A stretch of DNA of 64,000 nucleotides from Gracilaria gracilis. Its lineage: Eukaryota > Rhodophyta > Florideophyceae > Gracilariales > Gracilariaceae. Under the pieces are notes generated by a model. The model searched no databases, had not been told where the DNA came from, and worked only from the letters and a program-made list of their open reading frames with translations. The stretch spans positions 1 through 64,000 of the forward strand of contig JARGSG010000139.1 in the NCBI GenBank assembly GCA_030374805.1, in the 5' to 3' direction. The translations under genes and the position numbers were made by a program. This document shows, in pieces, positions 54,555 through 64,000 of the stretch; position 1 is the stretch's first letter; each line of letters starts with the position of its first letter.

Positions 54555-54748
54555 GAGCATGCTCCTGACCAGGAAAACGACCGGGAGGAAGCGTAGAGGC
54601 ATCGCCTCATCCACAGAGGCCTAGCCTCGCCCCGTCAGCGACAGACCGAACGGACTTCATCCGAGGGGAGTCCCCTGTCCTGACATGTGACCTGACCGAT
54701 ACGGACATTGAAACCGAAGCGGTCCTGTTTTCTAGCGCGAACTACAAG

Positions 54749-57700
54749 GTGCACGTGTCGGTTGGCCTCAACACGGCAGTGATGTATCCGTTAACGGGAG
54801 TTCTTGATACCGGAGCCGGACCCTGTCTGGTTCACGAACGCCATCTCCCCCCGAATTGGCGCTCGAAACTCCAACCGGACGTAATACCCCGAATTACGGA
54901 GGCGTCGAAGAACCGAATGGACGTTGTGGGAGTTCTCCCCCTTATGGTCCGAATCGGTGACCTCAATGTACGAGTACAGTTCCTGGTGGTTTCTAACCTC
55001 TCCACCAGCGTACTACTCGGTACTTCTTTTATTGGCAAGTACGTCTTGGCAATACTACCACCGAAACGGACAATACTCCTACGACACTTCAAACCAGTGT
55101 CTATACAGTCTTCCGCCTACGGAGCAAATGCACCTTCCGCGCCGGAACCAGAACCCGAACGGGAAACCCCATCTAATAAGATACACATTGCCCGTCCGGT
55201 TGTTCTACCCCCAATGTCGGAAACGAACGTCTTGGTAACCACCAAAACGTCCGGCTTGGTCTTTCTACAGTCTCATCACCGAACGGGATCAACGCTTGAA
55301 CTCACACTCCTTGCGGGTGGAGTCATGGAGCTCCGACCGGACGTACCCTTTCTCGTTCGCGTGGCGAACTTTTCTGACAGCTCGGTTCGACTACACCAGA
55401 ACACGGTTATGGGACTTGGTCTTCCATCTCCTGTAGCGCTCATAACTCCGCAACCTTCGTCGCGGAGCGAAGAGTCCAAGGAAGGGGAACACATTCCGAT
55501 TTCGGGTAATAATTCCGAACGGGAATACAAGGATACCGAACAGGAGCAAGAAACCGTACGGAAAGATGAGAACGATGGGACCAGCAAGGTACAGATCAGT
55601 CTTGAGTATCTTACCGAACGGGATAAAGTCATTGACCTACTTCGACCGTTTGCGGACATGTGGGACGGCCATCTCGGAAGGATTGCGGCAGCGAAGCACC
55701 GCATCCATCTGGAACCAGGCTCGAAGCCCATATTCCAGATGCCGTACCGTGCCGGACCCGCTCGGAGAGAACTCGAACGTAAGGAGGTGACAAAGCAGCT
55801 TGCTGCTGGTGTCATAGAACCGTCATCGGCAGAATGGGCCAGCCCGGTCGTATTCGAGCTCAAGAAAGACGGCAGCCTTCGCTTCTGCGTCGACTACCGC
55901 CGGTTGAACGCTTCGACCGTACGGGACACATACCCACTACCCTGAAGGGACGAGTGCATCGACTCTCTTGGAGATGCACAAAACTTCTCCACTTTGGACG
56001 CCAATAGTGGTTATTGGCAGACCGAAATGGATGAAGCCCACCGGGATAAAACGACATTCACGTCGCATATGGGACTGTACCGTTATGGGAGAATGCCGTT
56101 CGGACTCAAGAACGCACCGGCTACTTTCCAGCGTGCTCTCGATGTCATCCTTTCACGGGTGAAGTGGCAGTACGCACTGGTGTATCTTGATGACCTAATC
56201 ATCTATTCCCGGACGGTTGAAGGGCATTATGAGCATGTGCGGACCATACTGCATATGCTCCGTTCGGCTGGTGTTACTCTCCGACTGGACAAGTGCTACT
56301 TTTTCAGCTGCACGGAGGACTATCTAGGCCACATAATCCGACCGGGAAAGCTTCAAGTGTCCCTCAAGACACAGAATGCTATCAAGCAGGCTAAACCGCC
56401 TACGACCCAGACGGAGCTGCGATCGTTCTTTAGGCTCTGTAACGTGTTCCGTCGGTTTGTCGCAAACTTCACTCAAATTGAGGCTTCATTGAACCGCAAG
56501 TTGGAAATAAGGCAACCCACGAAGTTTGAGATATTGACCGATACGGAATACGAAGCCTTTGACGAATTACGTCAGAGACTGATACGCCCGCCCATTTTGT
56601 CCATCCCCCGTCGCGGGTACCCGTACGTTCTGGATACAGACGCATGCCACCGACAGATAGGATGCACCCTGCTACAGAAGCAACCGGACGGAGGCTTACT
56701 ACCGATCGGTTACTGGAGTCGCTATCTATCCAAGACCGAACGGCATTACTCGACTACTGAACGGGAATGCCTTGCGGTCGTCTGGGCCATACTGCACCTC
56801 CGTCCGTACCTGGAAGGTCAGAGGTTCACTGTCCGAACGAACCACCACTCCTTGTGGTGGATATTGAACCTTGCGGACGCGTCAGGACGATTGGCCAGGT
56901 GGCGGTTGCGTCTAATGGAGTATGACTTCGATGTCGTCCACCGTCCGGGTATCATGCACCAAGCGGCTGATGCCCTTTCTCGGATCCGGACGGATGGCGA
57001 AGACGATGTTCCATTGGACGAAGAGGTCCCCTGCTTGCTAGTGAATGACCGTACGGACGATGGCTATTTTATCACCAACATTACCGTTAACGGTGATCAG
57101 TACAGCGACGTCTACGTCGACTGGCTAACGCCCGAACGGAAATCTGCTGGTATCCCCGAGGTGCTCGCTGTCACCTCGGAGGAAACCAATATCGTTCCGG
57201 TCACGGTCGAAGAGCTGGTACGAGCTCAAGCTGATGACCCTTTCTGTGAGTCCGTACGGAAAGACATCGGCAACGGCGTCAATCTGTTCGACATTGACCG
57301 AAACGGACTTATCGTGCGCAAAGCCCCACGGGGCGGCGCCATCCAGAAGGTCGTACCTGCATCACTGCAGGCATGCGTCCTCTACTTGGCACACTATCCC
57401 CGTCTGGTTGGCCATCCGGGCTCCACTCGGATGTATGGAAGTCTCCGTCGAGACTTCTACTGGCCACATATGACTAATGATGTATTCCAGACCGTACGGG
57501 ACTGTCGCACCTGCCCGGCGACGGAGGGAACACACTTCAAGTCGCAGAAGCTGCTGAAGCTGTTCTCCGCCGCCGGTCTGCTGGAATTCGTCGCGATGGA
57601 CATCGTCGGCCCAGTCACGAAGTCCGTAAACGGTTACCAGTACATACTGGTTATTAATGATCGGTTTAGCAAGATAGCTCGCTCTATACCTCTGCGGTCA

Positions 57701-58753
57701 ACCACAGCTCCTGTAGTGGCGAAGGCCCTCCTGGAGAACTGTGTTTACCCGTTCGTAATACCAAACTACTTGCTAACCGATAACGGAACTCAATTTGTCT
57801 CTAAATTCTTTGAGACTGTATGTACCGCTTTGGGAACCAAACACGTACTAACGACTGCGTACAATCCGCAAACAAATGGTCAGGTCGAACGGTTTGACAA
57901 AACACTCGTGGAGAGGTTACGCCACTACGTAGCGGACCATCAAAACACTTGGCACGTGTATGTGCAACCTCTTACGTACGGTTACAACCTACAGATCCAT
58001 CGATCTCTCGGTACCGCACCGTTCGAAGTTGCGCTAACGCGTAAACCACCAAGCGTTTTGCTCGATGAGCCCAGTACGTCACTAGACCCAACGACGCCTA
58101 CACAGCTCACTGCCGCTCGGTTAAAATGCTACACGCTCAAACTCCTACTGGCCACGCTGCAGACCGCTCGGACAAAGTTGACCCGCGCCCAGCAGCGCTA
58201 TAAGGAAAACTTTGATAAGTCCGTACGGTACACGCCGAGCTTTACCCCCGGGGAAGAGGTGTTTGTTGACCGACCGGACTATAAGAACCCAGAGGAGGAC
58301 CTTACGGATCAGGAACGTACGTATCGGAAGCTCTTACCGAAGGCGGTTGGCCCGTTTAAGGTCGTATCCGCAACGGATGCCACTCTCACTCTGAACCAAG
58401 ACGGTATTCACAACACCGTCAGTATTGACAGAGTGACAAAAGCCCCAACCGCACGGCCAACAACCACACCAGTCACTTCCGAACGGACACGCGGCACAGT
58501 AGCTGCTAACCCTGAAGGACCGTATGCGGACGAACCAGTCGACGACCAGCCCACTCCACTGCCCGGAACAATTCCGAGCGTGGTGGAACGAGTCGTCGAC
58601 CATCGCGACACCCCGAACGGACAGGAATACCGCGTACGATGGCACGGGTACCGCACCGATCAGGATACCTTCGAATCGCCAGAACACATCCCCCAGCACT
58701 TTATCGCCCGCTATTGGCGTCGCCGAAACCCTTCGGTAACGGCGACACCTTAA
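54749..58753 (+). pseudogene. pol: G1 copy 2 pol with chromodomain, one stop in RT
   Basis: The pol frame opens upstream of 54749 (GTG) without an ATG. Parts: protease LDTGAGPCLVHE; RT FCVDYRRLN, then a TGA at 55943-55945 where copy 1 has CGA; RT box YLDDLIIYS; RNase H VLDTDACHRQIG; integrase HYPRLVGHPGS ... CRTCPATE and catalytic residues in EFVAMDIVGP, LLTDNGTQF and NGQVERFDKT; and a C-terminal chromodomain (VERVVDHRDTPNGQEYRVRW, then HGYRTDQDTFESPEHI). Apart from the stop the frame is open to the TAA at 58751. Confidence 0.93.
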
Positions 58754-58768
58754 GGAGGGGGAAAGGGG
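58752..58768 (+). other. Internal purine tract after pol of G1 copy 2
   Basis: AAGGAGGGGGAAAGGGG overlaps the pol stop codon, about 3.7 kb before the 3' LTR. It could be a second plus-strand priming site. Confidence 0.4.
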
Positions 58769-58995
58769 CGGATCCGAAACCCGAGATCGTACGTACTGGC
58801 TCGCAAGCGTTGAACCGTCACGGGACACCAAAAGGCGCCGCCACTACGTTATCATTGGGCGCCAAACCGCCACCAACGTACTCCTATTGGTCAATTACTT
58901 TCCGATTTTTACAAAACGCCGCCTTTTTAGACAACGGAACACGCAGAACGACATGCTATTGGCCCACAGGTCATCACAAACAATCACAAGTTTAC

Positions 58996-61230
58996 TTAGG
59001 AGAAAAGAAAGCTACGAGTACGGATGGTCAACCAAGTAGTCTTCTTCCAACCGGGCTTCGTAATACCACGCCCACGGGTACCCCACGGAGAGGTACCACG
59101 GCCCACAGCGGAACCACCACGCGAACTCGAACCGGTCTTTGTCGGCTGGAACGCCAAGGCGGCCCCAGACCACGGCGAAGTGGCCATGACCTTCTTCTTT
59201 CCACCCGACTCATTGCCCGATTGGCTTGCGGGTGCAGGCGCCGGCTCTATGAGGTCCTCCTCAACCGTGACGGTCTCCGTTCCCTCCTGGTCTCCGCCCG
59301 GAGACGGCATGGGAACATCCTGGACCGTAGGGGTTACTTCCTCTTGCGGACTCTCCTCTTCTGGAGCCGCGTTCGTACCGCTCGGCCTTGCACCGTCACC
59401 GGACTGGCCTTTACCTTCAGGCTCTTCCCCGGGCGGAATATAGGGCGTAACCAGCTCGACACCCTTGAAGAAGGACTCCGCCGCTTGGCGCATGTTCTTC
59501 ACGATATGGTCGACGATGCGCTCCGCATCGATCTGTTGCGCAATGCCCTCATAGGACTTGGTCACCAGCTCCTCTAACGGTGGCGCGAACGTCGACATCG
59601 GCGTCCCATCCACACCGGGCGCCATACCCAGACCAGCCGTCACGGACTTCTCGCAAGACGCGAGGACCAACAAGGAGTGGGCCCGGAGGTAACCGAGCAG
59701 GTTAAGCTGCGCCTGAGCCTTCTCACGGAGAGCAGTCTCGGCGTTGACCGCACGGCGCATCCATGCTCGGGCCGACAACAGGGCATCGTCAAGCGTCGCA
59801 GGTTCCTCTTCGCCGAACGGAATACAAGCCGCACGGAGAGCCATGAAGGCCTTGTGCGTATCACCGTCCGAATGCGGGCTGGCGCTGTCCTCAATGGCGA
59901 ACCCGGATTTGTCCCAAGACTTCCGACCAGATCCTGCCTGTACTTCTGCCTCCACAACGGTCTTCACCTCAACGGGTGTCACCATTGGACTCGGCAGTGG
60001 CGCCACGTCCTCGAAGTCCTGCGCCATAAACCCATGCAGGAAGAAGCCCGGAACGGTTTTGAAGGGCCAGGGGGGGAGACTCTCCGGACCCTTCAGGACA
60101 CGAGTGATCGGCGTCGCGACCGATCCGGTCGAGGGCATCGCCGGGAACGTATCGGAGTAGTAGTCGTACCACAGGAACCCCAGAGTGTTGTCCCAATCGG
60201 TCTCCAACGAGTACTGTAACAGTTTCTCACAGACCTGCGGGGGAAACACGGTGCCGCGGAGAACGTTCGAGAGTCCCATCTCGGCCAGGATACATACCAG
60301 TTTGTACGGCATCGGAAACACCCGCCCGTATTTGGTTTGGCCGTCCTTGTGGTACAGACGCTCGTGTCCCGCACGAGTGAAGACCTCGATACCTTCGTGG
60401 GCCGCCTGGAGGAACGCCATAAAGGCAAACACTGCCCACTCGACATATACGACCTGACGGACAACACCCTGAATCGGTGAACCTTTGAGGAGCTCTTCCG
60501 AATGGTAAGCCAACACGGACGGAGTCGGTACGGATAGGTTGCGGGACACATCGAGGCTGATCCACACTTCGTTTGTGGAGCCATACAAGTCCGATCGGCG
60601 ATGAACAGGGACGTTAAAGAACTCGACGTTGTGCCAACTGTACAGGAATCCATGGGACGCTCGGATTCTCGCCTCCATTGCGGTATTACTTCCCCACCGT
60701 TGACGGTCCAGCCAGTACAACTTGTCGTACGGCGGTTCGAACATCACCAACCCAAGCGAATTCATGTCCTTCTCGGGAAAGCCCGAATCGGATGAGCAGC
60801 GGTGGAACAAACGCTGCAACGCATCCTGGTAGGTCTTCTCCTCTGGACAGCGCAGGTATAACATGTCACTCCGCCCGTAGGTCTCTTCACTCTTCCGTCC
60901 GGTCACACCAGGCAGGTGGTTCCAGCGGGCTTGCCAAACTTCGATGCTTGTCCGTTTCGGATTGCGAATCGCCATATCTCGCATCGGTAGCGCCGTCGGA
61001 ATCGACGCGAAGCGCTCGCCGTCGAAGAACTCCTTCTAAACGTATCCCGTGGCGGATAGCGGGACCTGCTTTCTCCGGCGAGGAGCGGTAAGACCGCGAT
61101 GGAAGCGATGGTCATACTTCTGACCAGGTAACGGGACCGAACGGAAAGGTGTCAACGGTGTACCAGAGCCGCTCGGATTCGGCGCCATTGCATGCGTAGG
61201 GTTGGATACGGAGTGGACCGACTCGGACAT
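58996..61230 (-). pseudogene. Antisense ORF of G1 (aORF), one in-frame stop
   Basis: On the strand opposite to gag-pol, between pol and the 3' LTR. From ATG 61230 (MSESVHSVSNPTHAM) the frame has a TAG at 61036-61038; downstream an intact 662-codon part starts at ATG 60984 (MRDMAIRNPKRTS). No domain was recognised. Features: FRSVPLP at residue 29; a folded-looking middle with many Trp/Tyr (LYSWHNVEFFNVPV, VEWAVFAFMAFLQAAHEG, LSNVLRGTVFPPQV, LGFLWYDYYSDTFP); an acidic Pro/Glu/Ser region; and an Arg/Gly-rich tail (RGTSPWGTRGRG). The order of motifs matches the antisense ORF of G2. It may be a regulatory or nucleic-acid-binding protein, but this is a guess. Confidence 0.8.
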
Positions 61231-61860
61231 TTCACCGCTTGGCTGGCGCTCTTATAGGCGGAGGTGAACACGAAAACGCGGTACTTGAGGTATTACCGAC
61301 CGTTTGGAATCGCCACGACGACTATTTCATCGTACAGGCACCGCGCGGACGAAATGTCAGTGCTGACCAATTTATTTTTATTGGAGGATCAGGAGCTGAC
61401 GTTCCTCCACCCACTTCATACGAGATACACTATACACTCGCTTCGTCGCTGCGTCACATCGCGTCCAATTCGTACGGTCGCCTGTCCGTACGGTCACAAT
61501 GAGAACTGACGGTCCTTCGACCGCCAGTCCATTTAAGAAAGAGAACCACCGCTTCGGACACGGCGTACCCGCACGGACACGCATCCGACCGCCAAGGGAT
61601 CATCCGCCGTACGCTCTCCGTCGAGACGTGCGGCGCGCGCCAATACGCGTACCCGCCAGACGCCCTCCATCGAGACGTGCTGGGTGTACCGATTGGATCC
61701 CCATCGGGCGTTCTCCTTCGAGACGAACCGCACGGAAAGAAACGGATACACGCACGCCTTCGCTGCCGTCAGTACCAGTCTTCACGCCCACTCGTACGTA
61801 ACACGGCAAGCGTCCCCAACGATTCCGTCCATATGGTGTCTCCTCCACTTAGGGAAATCG

Positions 61861-61901
61861 GGCATGGCTTCGCCCCGCCAATCCTGGGCAAATTTTCCGA
61901 A
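61861..61901 (+). repeat. 41-bp direct repeat, copy 1
   Basis: GGCATGGCTTCGCCCCGCC followed by a CTGGGCAAATTTTCCGAA-like end; partner at 62296-62336. Confidence 0.7.
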
Positions 61902-62295
61902 AGCGGACGCTGTGGCTTCCCGTAACCCGTACGGACTCCACGCACGCGTGCCGCGTGTTACCGAACGGATGACACCAAGTGCAGACCTCGCGGTAGGCGG
62001 GGCTGACGACTTCGAAGCCCTGTCGGACACGCTCCGTGTGGCGACCGTCGCGGATGCCCTACAGGACGAGATGCACATTTCCGATCGGACTTGGACGTAC
62101 GCGAGGCCGAGCAGGTTGACGGTACTCGAACGAGTGCCTACGGTCTGCACAGGTATAACGGTTGCGCACACCCCGGATCATGCCTCGGGTGGCTTCGATC
62201 CCCCATTCGCGCACCAGTGCGTTTCGCTCCGCTCGGCTTGGATCTTTACCACACGTACTTAAGGCTCTTTCCGTCGCTCCCGCTCTGGGAATTTT

Positions 62296-62336
62296 GGCAT
62301 GGCTTCGCCCCGCCCTTTCCGGGCAAAATTTCCGAA
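62296..62336 (+). repeat. 41-bp direct repeat, copy 2
   Basis: Same first 19 bases as 61861; differs in a few of the rest. Confidence 0.7.
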
Positions 62337-62425
62337 CGAACACTATGGCGCCCTCTCAACCATGCGGACAGACGCGTAGCGACTTGACGACACTACGCGG
62401 CGCTCCGAGGGCGGAGCGCAAGTGT

Positions 62426-62435
62426 AAAAGGGGGA
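62426..62435 (+). other. Polypurine tract of G1 copy 2
   Basis: AAAAGGGGGA, two bases before the 3' LTR. Confidence 0.8.
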
Positions 62436-62437
62436 TC

Positions 62438-62979
62438 TGTAGTAAAGTGGGCCCGGGTTGGTACAGAGTGTGTCTGATCAGCAGTTCACGTACGAAGGGG
62501 TAGTGCACGATGGACTGGTGCCGTGGCACCGCGACGTGTACGATTTGGTGATCAAGTGCCGGACGGATTGGCACAGCGTACAAGTTGGCCACGTGTACGG
62601 ACTTGGTGGTGACAATGCAAATTAGATCGATCGTACAGTAGTTAGTAATGGGGCCCAGACCCAGTATTTAGTTGTAGTTCGGATTTCCCGAGGCCTCCAA
62701 TCGTAAACGACAAGCATCTTCTGCCGAACGTCTTCTTCGTTAGTTTGCAATTACGATAGACCGCACGGCATATTCTACTAAGGTTTCTCAGACCGTTTGT
62801 ACCCTTTTGCGCGCACCTGTACGCGTTTGGTGATACCGACCGTCCACTCTCCCTTCGACCGCCCGGTGCTTCCGCCCTCCTTCCCCGTTCGGATTCATTA
62901 CAATCACACGACTGTACGCTACCGCTGCTCCAGTCTCAAGACCGCATCGGACTCTCTCATTTTTGTGCATTATACCACA
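62438..62979 (+). repeat. 3' LTR of G1 copy 2
   Basis: 542 bp. Several of the differences from the 5' LTR are CpG to TpG/CpA changes. Confidence 0.97.
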
Positions 62980-62984
62980 TCCAG

Positions 62985-63632
62985 ATACAGGACTTCGAAA
63001 TACAGGACTTCGAACACTGTGCACCATGTGGAGAGGTCAAAGCTATGCGAGCACCGCCTAAACCGAGCAAGACCCCAAGAAAGAACATGGAAGTATTGGA
63101 TCTAGTTCGATCAGATGTGATGGGACCTATGGAGGCCGACAGGCTATCAAAGTCTAGGTACGTCATGGCGACTTATGATGACAAGAGCTTTATATCATCA
63201 GTACGGTTCATGAGAACCGAGCACCAAGTGCAGAATGAAGTGAAGGATATGATCTCAGTCTTTAAGACTCAGTCAGGACGTTTACTCCAGCGTTTCAGAT
63301 ACGATAACGCAAGTAAGCACCTTTCAAACTTCATGGCGGCCTGGACGAATGGTAAAGGTGTAATCATGGAATCAAGCCCAGCATACAGTCCATACTCGAA
63401 TGGAAAGGCAGAGAGACCCAATCGAAATCTCAATGACAAACCTCGGACTATGATGAAGATGATTGAAAGGACTCTGAACAGCCGTCAATTGTGGGCAGAG
63501 GCTGTGAATACAGCGAACTATTTACGGAATCAAACATTTGTTGGAAGAGAAGGCGAACTCGAAATGACTCCATTAGAAGCTATCACTAGCAAGAAGCCGG
63601 GCATATCTCACCAGCGAACATTTGGGGCATAG
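62985..63632 (+). pseudogene. pol: C2 integrase core
   Basis: Frame with the second half of the zinc-binding motif (HCAPCGEVKA) and the DDE core: LVRSDVMGPME (Asp), RFRYDNASKHLS (Asp), SPYSNGKAERPNRNL (Glu). It ends at a stop at 63630. The first two repeats of ATACAGGACTTCGAA (62985-63014) are a tandem duplication. Confidence 0.85.
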
Positions 63633-63651
63633 TGTTATATGCACATTACCA

Positions 63652-64000
63652 AAGAGCGACGTCAGCGAAGCGCGAAGTACGTAAAGCGTGCTATCAAAAG
63701 TATCCTGGTCAGATACGAGACGAGGTTGTGCCACATGCTATACATCATTAATGGGAACAGAGTCATCGAGTCCCAAGATGTGAATTCCAATGAGAATATC
63801 ACTGGATGGAAATCTGTGACGGGGTCCAAGCCTGATGGTGACCAAGAGAAGGTTGAGCTTGGTGAGGTCAAACAAAATGGAGAGAAGCATGCACAGAAGA
63901 ATGAAGTGGAGAAGGAAAGCGTTACTGGCAAGGACATGGGCAAGGAAGAAGATCAGAAGAAGGAACACTTGGTAGACGAAGAGGTAAAAGAAAAAGAATA
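63652..64000 (+). CDS. pol: C2 pol linker between integrase and RT (runs off the window)
   Basis: A frame without its own ATG: AKYVKRAIKSILVRYETR, NGNRVIESQDV, then a very Lys/Glu-rich stretch to the window end. The first part matches the copia integrase C-terminal segment before the RT (GYDTRT...YD...RVIVSRDV in relatives). Confidence 0.6.

Larger units (their letters stand above)
61231..62425 (-). promoter_or_regulatory. Region upstream of the G1 aORF with short repeats
   Basis: No coding signal. It contains three TCGAGACG-centred repeats spaced 48-49 bp (61621, 61670, 61718) and a 41-bp direct repeat (61861-61901 and 62296-62336). As it lies just upstream of the antisense ORF, it may hold its promoter (inferred). 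Confidence 0.35.
51778..62979 (+). mobile_element. Complete Ty3/gypsy chromovirus G1, copy 2
   Basis: 11,202 bp with 542-bp LTRs, flanked by TCCAG at 51773-51777 and 62980-62984. The LTRs differ at about nine positions by eye (about 98% identical). Order: 5' LTR, primer site, gag, pol with chromodomain, antisense ORF, about 1.2 kb of repeats, polypurine tract, 3' LTR. Gag has three stops and a frameshift and pol has one stop, so the copy is non-autonomous. Confidence 0.97.
50330..64000 (+). mobile_element. Decayed Ty1/copia element C2, interrupted by G1 copy 2
   Basis: Gag (50340-50928), protease region and the start of integrase (51240-51777) are continued after the 11.2-kb G1 insertion by the rest of integrase (62985-63632) and beyond the right edge. 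The join at the TCCAG duplication restores the reading ...TQVQ-IQDFE. Several stops and frameshifts are present. Its gag and integrase differ strongly from C1. Confidence 0.85.

Noticed and set aside
58639..59577. 312-codon plus-strand ORF after G1 pol
   Set aside because: It overlaps the antisense ORF, whose protein is far more plausible and has a G2 relative; this frame is its shadow.
1..64000. CRISPR array, operons, bacterial promoters, rRNA genes
   Set aside because: No regular spacer-repeat array, no operon structure and no rRNA-like sequence was seen; the content is eukaryotic.

Overview
The window is eukaryotic nuclear DNA that is mostly mobile elements. It holds three Ty3/gypsy elements of the chromodomain (chromovirus) type, two Ty1/copia elements, two PIF/Harbinger DNA transposons and a MITE-like unit. 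About five small, mainly intronless single-copy genes lie between roughly 10 and 18.3 kb. No bacterial or organellar signal was seen. Compact intron-poor genes, TATA boxes about 100 bp upstream of start codons, a TACTAAC branch point and this transposon mix would fit a red alga or another algal/protist genome. That assignment is an inference; no marker gene fixes the taxon.

Layout. 1-6632: 5' part of a Ty3/gypsy chromovirus of family G1 (copy 1, minus strand), running off the left edge. 6633-8045: remains of a PIF/Harbinger element (H2) with convergent accessory and transposase genes. 8.1-18.7 kb: host-like genes (an unknown 175-aa protein, two secreted Cys-rich proteins, an F-box/LRR-like protein), a tRNA-like sequence and a MITE-like repeat. 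18690-25463: complete copia element C1 with identical 230-bp LTRs, a CTACC target duplication, gag-pol, and an extra C2H2 zinc-finger ORF whose ATG appears to be created by splicing. 25.5-28.2 kb: mostly gene-free. 28196-42447: PIF/Harbinger element H1 with TTA duplications; its accessory gene is split by a complete 11.3-kb chromovirus of family G2 (30594-41937). 43.06-49.3 kb: a heavily decayed G2-like relic (G3). 50.3 kb to the right edge: a decayed copia element C2, interrupted by a complete 11.2-kb G1 element (copy 2, 51778-62979, TCCAG duplication).

The best candidate for something undescribed is a long ORF on the antisense strand between pol and the 3' LTR in both full-length chromovirus families (58996-61230 in G1, 31499-33295 in G2). 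The G1 and G2 proteins are very divergent but share collinear motifs and overall layout, so they look like one gene family carried antisense by both lineages. A second unusual signal is that G1 DNA is saturated with the palindrome CCGNNCGG, in all three codon phases and in non-coding parts.

LTR pairs, target duplications, primer sites and polypurine tracts were placed by direct reading. Most element genes carry stops or frameshifts, so the copies here are probably inactive. C1, with identical LTRs, is the youngest.
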